NCBI GenBank assembly: GCA_902363665.1
Contig: CABJAW010000002.1
Span: 62,001-126,000 of the forward strand
Source of the DNA: Lachnospiraceae bacterium
Lineage (GTDB): Bacteria > Bacillota > Clostridia > Lachnospirales > Lachnospiraceae
DNA length: 64,000 bases
Direction: 5' to 3'
Notes under the pieces: model-generated
What the model saw: the letters and a program-made list of their open reading frames with translations, nothing else
Databases searched by the model: none
What the model was told of the DNA's origin: nothing
Shown here: piece after piece, positions 25,669 to 34,434 of the stretch
How the letters are laid out: each line of letters starts with the position of its first letter
How positions within the stretch are numbered: position 1 is the first letter of the stretch
Program-made: the position numbers and the translations under genes

Positions 25669-26480
25669 TTAACTTCCCCTCCCAGCTCTGCCATTGCCTG
25701 TTCGTACTGTTCCTTTCCAGGCGCCTGTCCATGCCAGCCCGCCTGATTTTCCATGAAAGAAACGCCTTTGCCTTTCACGGTATGCGCGATAATCGCACTT
25801 GGTTTTCCTTTCGTTTCTCTTGCCTTTTTATAGGCGGCTTCCAGCTCTTCCAGATTATGTCCGTCTACGTGTGTCACGGAAAAACCAAAAGCTGCCAGCT
25901 TCTCATCGATCGGATCCGGCGAGGATACCTGATCGATCGGGCCGTCTATCTGAAGATTATTATTGTCAATAATTATAGTGAGGTTATCCAGTTTCCGATG
26001 TCCTGCAAACATGCATGCTTCCCAGACCTGTCCTTCCTCCAGTTCCCCGTCACCAAGCAGTGTATACACTCGATAGTTTCTGTCTCTGAGTTTTGCACTG
26101 AGCGCCATTCCGACCGCACAGGAAACGCCCTGGCCAAGAGATCCCGTCGTCATATCAATTCCCGGGCAGTGCTGCATGCACGGATGCCCCTGAAGTCTGG
26201 AATCCATTTGCCGAAACGTAGAAAGTTCCTCCTTTGGAAAATAACCACGCTCGGCAAGAACAGAATAATAAGCCGGTGTGATGTGGCCTTTGGAAAGCAC
26301 AAAATGATCTCTCTCCTCTTTGTCAGGCTCGGCCGGATCAATATTCATTTCTCCAAAGTACAGACTGACAAGAATCTCTACCGCTGAAAGGGAACCGCCC
26401 GGATGGCCTGATTTCGCGGTATAAACCATTTTTACAATATTTCTTCTTATCTCTTTCGATATTTCCAGTTTATTTTTCAT
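25665..26480 (-). CDS. Transketolase, N-terminal subunit
   Basis: This 271-residue thiamine-diphosphate-binding half has SGHPGGSLSAVEI near residue 24, HFVLSKGH, and the TPP motif GDGELEEGQVWEA followed downstream by IDNNN. The start follows AATAGGAG. It pairs with the overlapping C-subunit gene. It lies 106 bases after the LacI gene and its terminator, so it needs read-through or its own promoter; I could not identify a convincing one. Confidence 0.94.
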   Translation of the reverse strand: MKNKLEISKEIRRNIVKMVYTAKSGHPGGSLSAVEILVSLYFGEMNIDPAEPDKEERDHFVLSKGHITPAYYSVLAERGYFPKEELSTFRQMDSRLQGHPCMQHCPGIDMTTGSLGQGVSCAVGMALSAKLRDRNYRVYTLLGDGELEEGQVWEACMFAGHRKLDNLTIIIDNNNLQIDGPIDQVSSPDPIDEKLAAFGFSVTHVDGHNLEELEAAYKKARETKGKPSAIIAHTVKGKGVSFMENQAGWHGQAPGKEQYEQAMAELGGEVK

Positions 26481-26529
26481 TCTTTTTCTCCTATTTTCAG
26501 ATAAACATGGAACCGCTTTCAGACAAGGG

Positions 26530-26569
26530 ATAAAACAAAGTGATCCGTCTTTTCAAGACCCTCACTTTG
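26530..26569 (-). terminator. Terminator after the LacI-family gene
   Basis: CAAAGTGA and TCACTTTG close a stem with an inner GTCTT/AGAC pairing. On the minus strand it is followed by TTTTATC. It separates the regulator from the transketolase genes. Confidence 0.7.
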
Positions 26570-26585
26570 CTCTCTCCCTGTTCAT

Positions 26586-27587
26586 TTATACCTCGCAGCA
26601 GGAATCTCTGAAAATCAGAACGCATGCAAGCTCTTCTCTTGCCTTTGGCAGTGTCCCCTGCTCGAGCGCGCTTAAAAGGATCTCCGCCGCACGTTCTCCC
26701 TTTGCATAACTCGGCTGCCACACGGTCGTCAGCGCCGGAGTAATGTAAGCCGCAACTCTGTCGTCATCAAACCCGACGATCGACAGTTCCTCTCCGATCT
26801 TCTTTTTCATTTCCTTGGCTGCTCTGTAGGAAGCTACAGCAATAATATCGTTGAATGTCACCAATGCTGTTATTTTGGCCGGATTGTACAGCAGCTTCTT
26901 CGTGAGATTTTCCGCTTTTTTATCTGAAAAATCATCGCATACCTCAATCAGATCTTCTCTGACTGGAATGCCTGCATCCGAAAGTGCTTCCTTGTATCCG
27001 TCAAGACGGTCCTTTCCTGATGCATACTGCAGCGATCCGGTGATAATTCCAATATTTCGGTGTCCAAGTCCGATCAGGTAATTGACCACATCATAGGATG
27101 CCTTCTTATTATTGATCTCCACCTGACTGACCATTTCATCCTTGCACGTACCGATTACCACAAAAGGAACCTGATCATTTTTCAATTTTTCAATCAATCC
27201 ATCCTGTTCATTGCATCCGAGTACAAGGATTCCGTCAACACGTCCCTCATAATAGAGCCCGCAGATATCCGTATTGAGCTTATTGTGCTCAAGCAGAATC
27301 CGGTATCCCCATTTCTGTGCCACCGTTACAATTGCCCTGAGTACATTGACAAAGGATTCATTCATGAAAAAGTAGTCATTTTCGTGATTGATAATTACGC
27401 CAATCGTCCGGGATTTTTTGGACTGGATTTCGCGCGCAGAAGCTGCCGGGCGAAAATCTGCACATGCCTGCTCCACCTTTTTTCTGGTTTCCGCACTGAC
27501 ATACCCTGAGCCGTTAATCACTCTTGATACGGTCGATATGCTTACCCCCGCCTCTTTTGCCACATCATAAATCGTCTTTTTTTTCAT
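26586..27587 (-). CDS. LacI/GalR-family transcriptional regulator
   Basis: This 333-residue protein has a LacI helix-turn-helix at residues 4-25 (IYDVAKEAGVSISTVSRVI) with hinge region after, then a type 1 periplasmic-binding effector domain to the end (GLGHRNIGIITGS, IVGFDDDRVAAYI). It sits inside the sugar-acid block and is its probable regulator. The AGCGCT-centred palindromes at 33684-33739 upstream of the TRAP genes are the natural target. It appears to have its own promoter and terminator. Confidence 0.94.
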   Translation of the reverse strand: MKKKTIYDVAKEAGVSISTVSRVINGSGYVSAETRKKVEQACADFRPAASAREIQSKKSRTIGVIINHENDYFFMNESFVNVLRAIVTVAQKWGYRILLEHNKLNTDICGLYYEGRVDGILVLGCNEQDGLIEKLKNDQVPFVVIGTCKDEMVSQVEINNKKASYDVVNYLIGLGHRNIGIITGSLQYASGKDRLDGYKEALSDAGIPVREDLIEVCDDFSDKKAENLTKKLLYNPAKITALVTFNDIIAVASYRAAKEMKKKIGEELSIVGFDDDRVAAYITPALTTVWQPSYAKGERAAEILLSALEQGTLPKAREELACVLIFRDSCCEV

Positions 27588-27601
27588 ACTTCCACTCCCG
27601 T

Positions 27602-27614
27602 TTCGATTTTCGAA
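27602..27614. promoter_or_regulatory. Small palindrome in the LacI-gene leader
   Basis: TTCGATTTTCGAA is a 5+3+5 palindrome about 15 bases upstream of the LacI-family start. It may be an autoregulatory site, though it does not match the AGCGCT sites. Confidence 0.3.
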
Positions 27615-27630
27615 TTTTTCTTACATCTAC

Positions 27631-27659
27631 ACTTTACACTATTTCCATGTTTCTTTCAA
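27631..27659 (-). promoter_or_regulatory. Possible promoter of the LacI-family gene
   Basis: On the minus strand TTGAAA and TAAAGT are separated by 17 bases (5/6 and 4/6 matches). It lies in the 180-base gap between the DhuI-like gene and the regulator. Confidence 0.45.
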
Positions 27660-27767
27660 TCAGTTTCACAGTGCAGAAATAAATTTTAGCGCCTTACCGG
27701 CTGCCTGTTTTATTCAAAATCGGACGATATTGCGCAACTCTCCGCATACTGTCTGAACGGATAAGAC

Positions 27768-28406
27768 CTATTCCACCAGTGCTTTTATTACGTCAACCAG
27801 CTCCTGATCTGTTGCGTTTTCATATATCTGCTCCTTCGTTCCTTTCGGCTCCAGCGTGCCTTTTAAAAATTCCGGATCAATCTCTTTCAGAATCTCTTTC
27901 ATATCACGGCAGGTTACTTTTTTCACATCTGTAAGAATGTTTCTGTTCGTGCGCTCTGCCTGTGCCCACTCTTTCGGGAATCCTCCTCCCGGAGCCTCCT
28001 CAAACAGCCGCTCAAAGATATAGCGGAGTTTCACATCGCTTCCCCAGCCAAATCCCTTGTTAAATGGAAGTGACACCGCATTTCCTGCATTCACCTGAGA
28101 ATAAAGATAGCCGTCCAGCGGTTCTTCCACAAATCCACAGAATACATTCGGGAATGAATTGCTTGCAACCATTGCTCCCATTCCGGTTCCGCATCCGGTA
28201 ATGACAAAGTCTGCTGCGCCTGAATTGATCAGAATTCCCGTAAGCAGTCCCGCCTGTACGTAGCTTCTCTGATATCCGTCGTCCTCTGCAAATCTGCCGT
28301 AATTAAATACCTGATGTCCTTTCGGCTCGCATACCTTTTTCAGTGTCTCAAAGATCAGGCTGTTTTTTCCGCACTGACTGTTTTCATTGATAAGTGCAAT
28401 TTTCAT
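27768..28406 (-). CDS. dhuI: RpiB/LacAB-family isomerase, DhuI-like
   Basis: The protein has 212 residues, longer than RpiB proper (about 150). Its opening MKIALINENSQ, VITGCGTGMGAM, SQVNAGNA and NKGFGWGSD match my recall of streptococcal DhuI, the RpiB-family isomerase acting on 4-deoxy-L-threo-5-hexosulose-uronate from glycosaminoglycan or pectin breakdown. The gene lies directly after the KduD-like dehydrogenase gene, the partner expected for DhuI. Start at 28406 follows AAAGGAGAG. An alternative is a plain pentose or hexose phosphate isomerase, but length and context favour the uronate role. Confidence 0.82.
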   Translation of the reverse strand: MKIALINENSQCGKNSLIFETLKKVCEPKGHQVFNYGRFAEDDGYQRSYVQAGLLTGILINSGAADFVITGCGTGMGAMVASNSFPNVFCGFVEEPLDGYLYSQVNAGNAVSLPFNKGFGWGSDVKLRYIFERLFEEAPGGGFPKEWAQAERTNRNILTDVKKVTCRDMKEILKEIDPEFLKGTLEPKGTKEQIYENATDQELVDVIKALVE

Positions 28407-28425
28407 CTTTTTCTCTCCTTTCATG

Positions 28426-28461
28426 TATACAGCGGATTTCGTAATTCGCTTTTACTGCCTG
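28426..28461 (+). repeat. Interspersed intergenic repeat, copy G (degenerate)
   Basis: ACAGCGGATTTCGTAATTCG followed by CTTTTACTGCCTG, 20 bases upstream of the DhuI-like start. Confidence 0.55.
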
Positions 28462-28534
28462 CCAAACCATAAGAAATCCTTCCGCAGGCAGATCCTTGCT
28501 TATGAGAATTCTTAAATCTGCATTCTCACACATT

Positions 28535-29296
28535 TTATTTTACAAGATAACCTCCGTCGACCGGAATCACTGCCCCACCAAGATAATCACTGGCATGTGA
28601 TGCCAGAAAAATGCAGGTTCCCTTCATATCCTCCCCGCTGCCCCAGCGCTTTGCCGGAATGCGGTTTGTGATTTCCTGATATCTCGGATTTTCCGGATCC
28701 AGAAGTGCCTCATTCATTTTTGTCGCCATATAGCCCGGCGCAATCGCATTGACGTTGATTCCTCTTGCCATCAGGTCATTGCTCATGCACTTTGTAACCT
28801 GCGCAACACCGCCTTTCGCCGCCGCATACGCCGGTATCGTCTGTCCTCCGAAAAAGGAAATCATGGAAGCTATATTGATGATTTTCCCGTATCCTTTTTT
28901 CAGCATGACCTTTGCCGCTTCCTGACACAGGATGAATACAGAATTCAGATTTACATTGATTACATCGTCCCAGTCCTGCATCGGAAATGCCTCTGAGCTG
29001 CAGCGCCGCTGAATTCCATGTGCATTGACAAGAATGTCCAGATCTCCAAGCGCCTCCATGCAGTCTGCAAATGCCCGGTATACCTGTTCCCGCTTTCCAA
29101 GATCAGCTTTTACCCCATGGCAACGAAAACCTTTTTTGCAGAACTCATCTGCAACCTCATAAACCTTATCCGAGGTGCCCACGATCGCCACCTCACATCC
29201 GGCTTCCATCAGACCTTCTGCCATACTGTAGCCAAGCCCTCTTGTTCCGCCGGTCACAATCGCTTTCTTTCCCTCGATATCAAAAAGTGAATGCAT
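28535..29296 (-). CDS. kduD: SDR oxidoreductase, KduD/DhuD-like
   Basis: This 253-residue short-chain dehydrogenase has the cofactor motif TGGTRGLG (residues 15-22), NAHG, catalytic S144, Y157 and K161. IINIASMISFFGG, INVNAIAPGYMATKM and RIPAKRWG closely follow 2-dehydro-3-deoxygluconate 5-dehydrogenase (KduD). It reduces 3-deoxy-D-glycero-2,5-hexodiulosonate to 2-keto-3-deoxygluconate. Gluconate 5-dehydrogenases are close relatives and remain an alternative. The start follows AGAGGCGG. It is flanked by gnd and the DhuI-like gene. Confidence 0.87.
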   Translation of the reverse strand: MHSLFDIEGKKAIVTGGTRGLGYSMAEGLMEAGCEVAIVGTSDKVYEVADEFCKKGFRCHGVKADLGKREQVYRAFADCMEALGDLDILVNAHGIQRRCSSEAFPMQDWDDVINVNLNSVFILCQEAAKVMLKKGYGKIINIASMISFFGGQTIPAYAAAKGGVAQVTKCMSNDLMARGINVNAIAPGYMATKMNEALLDPENPRYQEITNRIPAKRWGSGEDMKGTCIFLASHASDYLGGAVIPVDGGYLVK

Positions 29297-29327
29297 ATTT
29301 TACCGCCTCTTTTCTGTGTAGCGCGTA

Positions 29328-30779
29328 TTAAGCATTGTAAACCCCCGCCGCCGTCTTTCCTCCGTGGCCGCTCCAGTTCGTGTGGAAAAATTCGCCTCTC
29401 GGACGATCCACCCGCTCATACGTATGTGCGCCAAAGTAATCTCTCTGCGCCTGAAGAAGGTTCGCAGGAAGCCGATTGGATATGTACCCGTCAAAATAGG
29501 CAAGCGCAGAACTCATCGCCGGAAGCGGAATTCCTCTGCTGATACCAAACGCCACCGCTTCTCTCCATGCCGGAACCAGTTCTTTGATCGTATTCGAAAA
29601 ATAATCGTTCAAAAGCAGATTTTCAAGCTCCGGCTTTTCTTCATAAGCCTCTTTTATCCGGTTCAGGAAAACGCTCCGGATAATACAGCCGCCTCTCCAC
29701 ATCAGCGCAATCCCGCCGTAGTTCAGATTCCAGCCATAGGTGCCCGCTGCCGTCCGCATCAGATCATAGCCCTGCGTATAGGAAATGATCTTGCTTGCAA
29801 AAAGTGCATCTTTGATCTTTTCGATCATCGCCTGTTCATCACCGGTAAAAGAAAGCTTCTGGTGCGGATAAATTTTTGATGCCGCCTCGCGCTCTTCCTT
29901 TCTCGCAGACAGACATCTCGCAAACACCGCCTCTCCGATCAGCGTAAGCGGAACCCCCTCCTCCAGGGCCGCTATGCCCGTCCATTTTCCGGTTCCCTTC
30001 TGCCCAGCTGCATCAAGAATCTGATCCAGCACGTATTCCCCGGCTTCATCCCGGTACCCAAAGATATCACCAGTAATTTCAATCAGATAGCTGCACAGCT
30101 CCGTCTGATTCCATTGCCTGAAAACACGGCTCATTTCTTCATTGTCAAGGCCAAGCCCTGCTTTCATCAGCTGATACGCCTCGCAGATCAGCTGCATATC
30201 GCCATATTCAATGCCGTTATGGACCATCTTAACAAAATGACCTGCCCCGTCTTCGCCTACCCAGTCACAGCATGGCGTTCCGTCCTCGACCTTTGCACAG
30301 ACCGCCTGAAAAACAGGTTTGACATACGGCCATGCCGCAGGGCTGCCGCCCGGCATCATACTTGGCCCCTTCAAAGCGCCTTCCTCTCCGCCGGAGACTC
30401 CGGTGCCCACATACAAAAGTCCTTTTGACTCTACATACCTTGTTCTTCTGATCGTATCCGGGAAATGGGAATTGCCCCCGTCAACAATAATGTCACCTTC
30501 CTCCAAACACTTAAGAAGCTGGTCAATCATCTCATCAACTGCGTTTCCCGCCTTAATCATCAGGAAAACGATTCTCGGCTTTTTCAGCTGTGACGTCAGC
30601 TCCTCAAGGCTGTAACAGTCCATGATATTTTTACCTGACGCTCTGCCGTTTACAAATGCTTCCGTTTTCTGACGCGTCCTGTTATAAACTGCGACGGTAA
30701 ATCCTTTCGATTCCATATTCATGACCAAATTTTCGCCCATTACTGCAAGACCGATAAGTCCAATATCTGCACAAGGCAT
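29328..30779 (-). CDS. gnd: 6-phosphogluconate dehydrogenase, decarboxylating
   Basis: This 483-residue enzyme has the family's full length. It oxidises 6-phosphogluconate to ribulose-5-phosphate and CO2. GLIGLAVMGEN (residues 7-17) is the cofactor motif, GTGVSGGEEGA the substrate loop and KMVHNGIEYGDMQ the catalytic lysine region. The start follows AAAGGCGG. It is the first enzyme gene after the TRAP transporter; its product can enter the split transketolase downstream, which makes gluconate a plausible substrate of the block. Confidence 0.95.
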   Translation of the reverse strand: MPCADIGLIGLAVMGENLVMNMESKGFTVAVYNRTRQKTEAFVNGRASGKNIMDCYSLEELTSQLKKPRIVFLMIKAGNAVDEMIDQLLKCLEEGDIIVDGGNSHFPDTIRRTRYVESKGLLYVGTGVSGGEEGALKGPSMMPGGSPAAWPYVKPVFQAVCAKVEDGTPCCDWVGEDGAGHFVKMVHNGIEYGDMQLICEAYQLMKAGLGLDNEEMSRVFRQWNQTELCSYLIEITGDIFGYRDEAGEYVLDQILDAAGQKGTGKWTGIAALEEGVPLTLIGEAVFARCLSARKEEREAASKIYPHQKLSFTGDEQAMIEKIKDALFASKIISYTQGYDLMRTAAGTYGWNLNYGGIALMWRGGCIIRSVFLNRIKEAYEEKPELENLLLNDYFSNTIKELVPAWREAVAFGISRGIPLPAMSSALAYFDGYISNRLPANLLQAQRDYFGAHTYERVDRPRGEFFHTNWSGHGGKTAAGVYNA

Positions 30780-30808
30780 TTTATCACCGCCTTTCTCATT
30801 TTATCTCA

Positions 30809-32098
30809 TCACATAAAGCCGAACAGGGTCGGGATTCCCGTAATCAGCTGCGGGAAAAGAATGAGAAGAAGCAAAATCACCGCATCAATAACTAGGAATG
30901 GCTTCAGCGCTCCTACCACCTTATCAAACGGCCGCTTGCCGACGCTAACTGCGGAAAACAGTACGAGTCCGACCGGTGGTGTCAGCACACCCATGCTCAG
31001 GTTTACGATTGTCAGAACCGCGAAGTGAATCGGGTTTACGCCTACCTTTGTCATAACCGGTGCAAGGATCGGTGCGAACAGGATGATTGCCGCGCCTACA
31101 TCCATCACCATACCAACGAGAATAAAGAACACATTTACAATCAGCAGAAGTACGATCTTGTTATCCGAAATCTGAAGCAGAAGTGCCGCCAGCTGATCCG
31201 GAATCTTCTGCATACCTGCTGCCCATGAGAAAGCATTCGCAAATGCCACGATCATAAAGATATTGCCGACTGTCTTGCTGGTACTCCATAAAATATCCCG
31301 AAATTCTTTGAGCGTAAGATTTCGATAAAATACAAAGCCAAGAAACAGGGCATACGCACATGCAAGTGCCGCTGCTTCGGTCGCGGTACAAAAACCGCCG
31401 AGGATTCCGCCAAGGATAATAAGCGGAAGCAGAAGTGCCACAATACCATCGCGCATGATGATCCGCTTCTCTCCCTTCTCATAGACCTTGTCGTCCTTCG
31501 GGAAATTGCGTTTCTTTCTGATTGCAAAGATATAAATAATCTGTGACAGTCCGATCAGAAGACCCGGTCCAAGGCCGCCGAGAAGCACCGCTCCGGTTGA
31601 GATGCTGACGCATCCGGCGTATACCATAACCGTTGTGCTTGGCGGAATCAGCGGAGACTGCAGGGATGATGCTGCTGAAAGTGCAATCGAAAAGTCCTTA
31701 TCGTATCCCTCTTTCTCCATCTCGGCGATCTCAATTGCTCCAAGTCCAGTCATATCGCCGATCGCGGATCCGGAAATACTTCCAAAAATCGTACTTGCAA
31801 TGACATTTACAAATGCAAGTCCGCCGCGAAATCTTCCGACAAAGAGTCTCGCAAATGCAAACAACTTTCTTGAAATATCTGTCCTCACCATGATTTCCGC
31901 TGCAAGCATGAAGAACGGAATTGACATCAGAATAAACGAGTTCACTCCGGTCAGGGCTCTGGTCGGAAGTACCTGCAGAAAGGACGGATCGATTGCCATG
32001 ATATACACGATTGCTGTAAATCCCATGGAATAGGCAACCGGAACGCCGACCAGAATCAACACGATCAGCAGCGCAATAGAAAGTAAAAATAAACTCAT
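30809..32098 (-). CDS. TRAP transporter large membrane subunit (DctM)
   Basis: This 429-residue polytopic protein has about twelve hydrophobic segments. GVPVAYSMGFTA near the start, IFGSISGSAIGD, SSLQSPLIPPST and GVLTPPVGLVLF are DctM landmarks. It imports an organic acid with sodium. The start follows GAGGAGGAAGAGG, and its first 4 bases overlap the DctQ stop. The substrate is probably a uronate or aldonate, from the neighbouring enzymes. Confidence 0.94.
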   Translation of the reverse strand: MSLFLLSIALLIVLILVGVPVAYSMGFTAIVYIMAIDPSFLQVLPTRALTGVNSFILMSIPFFMLAAEIMVRTDISRKLFAFARLFVGRFRGGLAFVNVIASTIFGSISGSAIGDMTGLGAIEIAEMEKEGYDKDFSIALSAASSLQSPLIPPSTTVMVYAGCVSISTGAVLLGGLGPGLLIGLSQIIYIFAIRKKRNFPKDDKVYEKGEKRIIMRDGIVALLLPLIILGGILGGFCTATEAAALACAYALFLGFVFYRNLTLKEFRDILWSTSKTVGNIFMIVAFANAFSWAAGMQKIPDQLAALLLQISDNKIVLLLIVNVFFILVGMVMDVGAAIILFAPILAPVMTKVGVNPIHFAVLTIVNLSMGVLTPPVGLVLFSAVSVGKRPFDKVVGALKPFLVIDAVILLLLILFPQLITGIPTLFGFM

Positions 32099-32598
32099 GC
32101 CTCTTCCTCCTCATCCAGCATTTTAAGTCCGCCTGCCGCAAGCGCCTGCAGGAACGTTAAGGCCAGTCCGACTACCAGCGCAAATCTCGGAATCACCATC
32201 GGCATCTGCATTGTAGGTGATACCTCTTTTACAGAAACGGTTGTAAAAACGTTAAAGCAATTCCATGTGTAATGTGCTGCCGTGATCAGAACGATCGTCT
32301 TTACGATAACGGAAAGAACCCGTTTTACCTTATCCGGCTGCCGGTCAATGATAAATGTAACTCTGATATAGGAAGACTTTCGTGCGATATGGCTGCTTGC
32401 CAGAAAGATCAGCCACAGCATTGTAAATCTTGCCAGCTCCTCTGTCCACGACAGAGAAACCGGCAGCAAATAGCGGCTGACAACCTGCAGCAATACCAGA
32501 ACAAGCATAACAAACATCAAAAATATGCATATCTCACGAACGATTTTATCTACTATATCCATACATTTCAGAAATGCATTTTTCTGTTTATTATCCAT
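32095..32598 (-). CDS. TRAP transporter small membrane subunit (DctQ)
   Basis: This 167-residue protein has four hydrophobic segments and the DctQ landmarks VVSRYLLPVSLSWTEELARF and ARKSSYIRV. It forms the membrane complex with DctM and sits 4 bases downstream of the binding-protein gene. Confidence 0.93.
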   Translation of the reverse strand: MDNKQKNAFLKCMDIVDKIVREICIFLMFVMLVLVLLQVVSRYLLPVSLSWTEELARFTMLWLIFLASSHIARKSSYIRVTFIIDRQPDKVKRVLSVIVKTIVLITAAHYTWNCFNVFTTVSVKEVSPTMQMPMVIPRFALVVGLALTFLQALAAGGLKMLDEEEEA

Positions 32599-32602
32599 AT
32601 CA

Positions 32603-33655
32603 TCATTCCTTTACTGCTGCTACTGCTTCCATAAAGCCATCTGTAAGTTCTTCTCCAACTTCACCCTTCAGCCACTCAAGTACTTTGTCCTGGGAAGCTG
32701 CTTTGAAGGTTTCTTTTTCTTCTGCAGTCGGAATATAAACTTCCATATCGGATTCCATCAGTGCAGTGAGTGCAAGATCCTCATTCGCACAGTTTGCACC
32801 ACGCATGGAAATCTGTGCAATTTTTCCGCCCTTTGTAACAATCTCCTGAAGATCTTCTGGCAGTGACTCATAAAATCCTTCATTCACTGCAAGTACCAGA
32901 GAAGACATGGAGTGCTGATCGAGTGTGTAATATTTCTGAACTTCCTGTAAGGAACCGTTCAGGATTGTGGTCGGTGCATTTTCCTCGCCGTCAACTACGC
33001 CGGTCTGCAGAGAAGTATACAGCTCTGCCCATGCGATTGGTGTCGCAGTTGCTCCCATCGACTCCAGCATGATCTGGTATGCCGGAACTTCCATGGATCT
33101 GATCTTCAGTCCGCTCAGATCCTCTGCGGAATGAATTGCATGGGAGTTATTGGAAATACTTCTGAAACCGCCGTTGTCAGATGCTGCCACGATCCGGATT
33201 CCAAGCTCGTCCTGCATTCCTGCAAACAGATCCTGCATAAAGTCTGAATCAAGAAGATTATAGAATTCTACGCGGTCATCTACGATATACGGAACAGACA
33301 GTACCTGCAACTTCGAATATAAGGTGGAAAGTTCTCCGTCACCGGTAACACATGCCTGAACGACGTTCTGCATACACTGCTGCAACCCCTCTACGCTTCC
33401 TCCGAGTGCTCCTGAGTCGTAAATTTCTACCTCGATTCTTCCGCCCGATGCCTGCTCCACATAATTCTCAAAAGCAAAGCATCCCGCATTGACGGCATCA
33501 ATTACGCTCTGTCCGTCGATATCAGTAAACGGAGCATTGCTGTTTGCAAGCTTGATCGTGTACTCCGCATCTGCTGCTGCCGCGCCGGAAGTAATCATTG
33601 CAGACATCGCTACCACCGTTGCCATTCCCATGAGTCCTCTTACCATTTTCTTCAT
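32603..33655 (-). CDS. TRAP transporter solute-binding protein (DctP)
   Basis: The 350-residue extracytoplasmic binding protein has a signal peptide (MKKMVRGLMGMATVVAMSAM, cleaved near AAAADAEY). No lipobox cysteine is present. FENYVEQASGGRIEVEIYDSGALGG and LKIRSMEVPAYQIMLESMG (split here by several residues) are the usual DctP ligand regions, the latter with the conserved arginine that binds carboxylates. The start follows AAGGAGG. It is the first gene of the transporter operon, directly behind the operator array at 33684-33739. Confidence 0.93.
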   Translation of the reverse strand: MKKMVRGLMGMATVVAMSAMITSGAAAADAEYTIKLANSNAPFTDIDGQSVIDAVNAGCFAFENYVEQASGGRIEVEIYDSGALGGSVEGLQQCMQNVVQACVTGDGELSTLYSKLQVLSVPYIVDDRVEFYNLLDSDFMQDLFAGMQDELGIRIVAASDNGGFRSISNNSHAIHSAEDLSGLKIRSMEVPAYQIMLESMGATATPIAWAELYTSLQTGVVDGEENAPTTILNGSLQEVQKYYTLDQHSMSSLVLAVNEGFYESLPEDLQEIVTKGGKIAQISMRGANCANEDLALTALMESDMEVYIPTAEEKETFKAASQDKVLEWLKGEVGEELTDGFMEAVAAVKE

Positions 33656-33683
33656 TTCCTGTTCCTCCTTGTTTTTGTTTTTA

Positions 33684-33739
33684 TGAAAGCGCTTTCATAT
33701 TTTTCTTTTTATATAGCGCTTTTGTAGAAGCGCTTTTCT
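33684..33739. promoter_or_regulatory. Array of three AGCGCT-centred operators upstream of the TRAP operon
   Basis: TGAAAGCGCTTTCA (33684-33697) is an ideal cre/LacI-type palindrome. Two further AGCGCT centres lie at 33715-33720 and within AGAAGCGCTTTTCT (33726-33739). Centres are 27 and 14 bases apart. They sit 30-85 bases before the DctP start, suited to binding by the block's LacI regulator, CcpA, or both. Confidence 0.75.
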
Positions 33740-34082
33740 TGGTTTCATATTAGCATTTCGACCTATTATTGTCAATATCTTTCTTCATCGTTTGTGTATT
33801 TTGTTGTTTTCGACAGTTTTCGACGTTGTATTTTATGCAATTTTATTTTATTTTCTTCAATATATCACCTGTTTTATCATTTCTTTTTGTTTCTGTTCTG
33901 TGTTATGGAATTTTATGGAAGTTCTTTCATATTGTTTCTCATATTACATCCTGATTCATTTTACCGGAAATTGGATTTGCAAATCGTAATACTACACCTT
34001 TTTCTGTACACCTCTCCTTCCCTGATTTCAAACGCCACGGAGCGGATTAGGAATATCAACTTTACCAGCTGTCATAAACAGC
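33740..34082. other. AT-rich gene-free stretch upstream of the TRAP operon
   Basis: It has long T-rich runs and no credible ribosome sites or conserved reading frames. It presumably holds the upstream part of the TRAP promoter region. I see nothing else. Confidence 0.5.
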
Positions 34083-34124
34083 ATGTGGGACATCCTCTCT
34101 GCTGCCTTTCAGAATGTCCCACAT
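34083..34124. repeat. Inverted repeat beside the TetR remnant
   Basis: ATGTGGGACA and TGTCCCACAT form a 10-bp perfect stem with a 22-base loop. The following bases are T-rich on the plus strand (TTTCATTTTT). It could be a terminator acting on plus-strand transcripts. Confidence 0.5.
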
Positions 34125-34131
34125 TTCATTT

Positions 34132-34434
34132 TTACCCTTTCTTATTTTCTTTCGAATTATGACTCTTTCCACACCACTTCGCTGCTCTCCCCTTTTTTGT
34201 CACTCCCGCAAACTTCCGGATTCCCTCGAGGACAATCATCTCTGTCCACCTGGCCATCTCTTCTTTGCTCTCCTTCATGCCGCCAAACAGCCAGTATTCG
34301 ATCACGCCGATGCAGCCGGAGAGCACATAGACTCTCAAAAATTCATACATGCCCGGATCGATTCCGCTGTAAACGTACTGCCAGTCATGAAAGCATTTCT
34401 CCCGGATCAGCTCTTTCAATGAGTATCTCGCTCA
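34132..34434 (-). pseudogene. C-terminal remnant of a TetR-family regulator
   Basis: About 95 codons resemble only the ligand-binding end of TetR/AcrR regulators: YEFLRVYVLSGCIGVIEYWL and GGMKESKEEMARWTEMI. No helix-turn-helix half is present, and the frame is stopped just upstream (34434), with only a TTG available as start and no ribosome site. The missing N-terminal half is replaced by an unrelated Glu/Thr-rich tail read on the other strand. Confidence 0.65.

Noticed and set aside
33684..33697. CcpA cre site as the only interpretation
   Set aside because: The palindrome equally fits a LacI-family operator, and the block carries its own LacI regulator; I left the binding protein open.
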